DNA from: Coriobacteriales bacterium
GTDB lineage: Bacteria; Actinomycetota; Coriobacteriia; Coriobacteriales; UBA8131
Direction: 5' to 3'
DNA length: 42,701 nucleotides
NCBI GenBank assembly: GCA_031277035.1
Contig: JAISLY010000024.1
Coordinates: 1 to 42,701 of the forward strand
Every line of letters begins with the position of its first letter. Within the stretch, counting starts at the first letter, position 1. The notes under the pieces are model-generated. The model was not told where the DNA came from and searched no databases. It was given only the letters and a program-made list of their open reading frames with translations. The translations under genes and the position numbers were made by a program. Shown here one piece after another: positions 41,924-42,701 of the stretch.

Positions 41924-42526
41924 ATGACTGATGAAAAGCGTACATACATAAAGAATCTATTTATCCAACGTGGGCCGATTTTGAAAGCAAGTCTTCTGCG
42001 AAAGAGCGGCGTCGCCAGCCGCGATCTTGCAGAAATGATACATACAGGCGAGATTGAGAGACTTAAAGTCGGCTACTATATCAGTGCAGAAAGCCTGACC
42101 GATGTCTCGGATACAGAGATTGCCGCTGCCCTCGTCCCTTTTGGGGCCGTCTGTCTCTGGTCTGCCGCACAGTTTTATGGGCTGACTACAATAAACCCGC
42201 TTGCCGTAACAATCGCCATCCCCGCGAACAGGACGCGCGTCGCCCTTCCGAAACATCCTCCCATCGAGCTAGTCGCCTACCCCCTTTCGACATTCGAGCT
42301 TGGCATAACAAGCGTCAAAGAAGGGCAGACGGCTTTTCGGATATATGACCGTGAGCGCACGGTCTGCGATTTCTTCCGCAAGCGTGGGCGGCTCGGTGAA
42401 GACGTGGCGCTCGATGTCTTGCGAGAGTATATGCGAGGCGCAAGAAACCTGCAGAGGCTTTTCGATTATGCCGGAAAACTGCATATCAACGCTGTGATAC
42501 GGCCTTATGTAGAAGCCTTGGCATGA
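41924..42526 (+). CDS. AbiEi-type antitoxin (type IV toxin-antitoxin)
   Basis: 200 residues. The N-terminal winged helix (about 5-65) reads KNLFIQRGPILKASLLRKSGVASRDLAEMIHTGEIERLKVGYY in part, then VCLWSAAQFYGLTTINP and VALPKHPPIELVAYPL. The C-terminal part contains YDRERTVCDFFRKRGRLGEDVALDVLREYMR, the conserved end of the AbiEi family. Such antitoxins repress their own operon and counteract the AbiEii nucleotidyltransferase. The stop overlaps the AbiEii start (ATGA). Confidence 0.92.
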   Translation: MTDEKRTYIKNLFIQRGPILKASLLRKSGVASRDLAEMIHTGEIERLKVGYYISAESLTDVSDTEIAAALVPFGAVCLWSAAQFYGLTTINPLAVTIAIPANRTRVALPKHPPIELVAYPLSTFELGITSVKEGQTAFRIYDRERTVCDFFRKRGRLGEDVALDVLREYMRGARNLQRLFDYAGKLHINAVIRPYVEALA

Positions 42527-42701
42527 GAAGCCCCGACAGCATCAAAGCCCATTTAAAACGGCTTGCCGTTGCAGAGGGCAGACCGTTTGACTATCTGTTG
42601 ATGTATTACTTCATCGAGCGTCTCTTGTATCGGCTGTCGGTTTCGGCATATGCAAACGATTTCATCCTCAAGGGTGGGCTGTTGCTGTATACCATGCTTG
42701 C
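42523..42701 (+). CDS. AbiEii-type nucleotidyltransferase toxin, cut by the window end
   Basis: The first 59 residues are visible: MRSPDSIKAHLKRLAVAEG, then RPFDYLLMYYFIERLLYRLS and NDFILKGGLLLYTML. The FILKGGLLL motif is the start of the nucleotidyltransferase core of AbiEii/AbiGii toxins. The frame continues past the right edge. It is translationally coupled to the antitoxin by an ATGA overlap. Confidence 0.9.
   Translation, partial: MRSPDSIKAHLKRLAVAEGRPFDYLLMYYFIERLLYRLSVSAYANDFILKGGLLLYTML

Overview
The window looks like the replication-origin region of a high-GC Gram-positive bacterium, most likely an actinobacterium of class Coriobacteriia. This rests on three points: the gene order around oriC (rpmH-rnpA-yidD-yidC-jag-rsmG-parA-parB on the minus strand facing dnaA-dnaN-recF-DUF721-gyrB-gyrA on the plus strand), the GC-rich sequence with many GTG starts, and the presence of PspC, HAAS/PadR and 2-hydroxyacyl-CoA dehydratase activase families. 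No 16S rRNA gene is present, so the assignment is inference.

Layout. (1) 1-1700: end of a MerR-type regulator and an AAA+ ATPase of the DUF234 type behind a strong palindrome. (2) 1780-6976, minus: xpt and a heterodimeric ABC exporter with one degenerate and one canonical subunit; both subunits carry repetitive inserts. (3) 7358-12791, plus: a TetR regulator translationally coupled to a two-gene version of the 2-hydroxyacyl-CoA dehydratase activase, with a palindromic repeat inserted in frame at the start of the second gene. (4) 12924-19336, minus: envelope genes, namely a small unknown, an RlpA-like protein, two PspC proteins, a CNNM/CorC-type membrane protein and a repeat-rich secreted membrane protein. 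(5) 19419-24854, minus: parB, parA, two parS-like sites, rsmG, jag, yidC, yidD, rnpA and rpmH. (6) 24860-25603: oriC candidate with DnaA-box-like sites and the rpmH promoter. (7) 25604-36533, plus: a GHKL ATPase-winged helix protein, dnaA, dnaN, recF, a DUF721 gene, gyrB and gyrA. (8) 36578-39783, minus: a DUF151 nuclease-like protein, a 149-bp inverted-repeat element, and a PadR-HAAS-DUF4097 operon with a clear operator. (9) 40076-42701: tRNA-Pro(TGG), a duplicated tRNA 3' end, arrays of hairpins, a KilA-N gene behind a perfect LexA/SOS box, and an AbiEi/AbiEii toxin-antitoxin pair cut by the window edge. This last part looks like an accessory insertion hotspot.

Functional picture. Regions 5-7 are the conserved chromosome replication and segregation core plus envelope insertion machinery. 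Two features recur throughout. First, in-frame tandem repeats (15, 21, 24 or 30 bp units) expand linkers and C-termini of otherwise conserved proteins (GyrA, GyrB, DnaA, RecF, ABC subunits, PspC). Second, small inverted-repeat elements resembling MITE/REP sequences sit between or inside genes (7041-7257, 10075-10182, 37262-37410, 40232-40331, 41717-41811). The most unusual candidates are the SOS-controlled KilA-N gene flanked by related hairpin arrays next to tRNA-Pro, and the GHKL-winged helix protein between oriC and dnaA.
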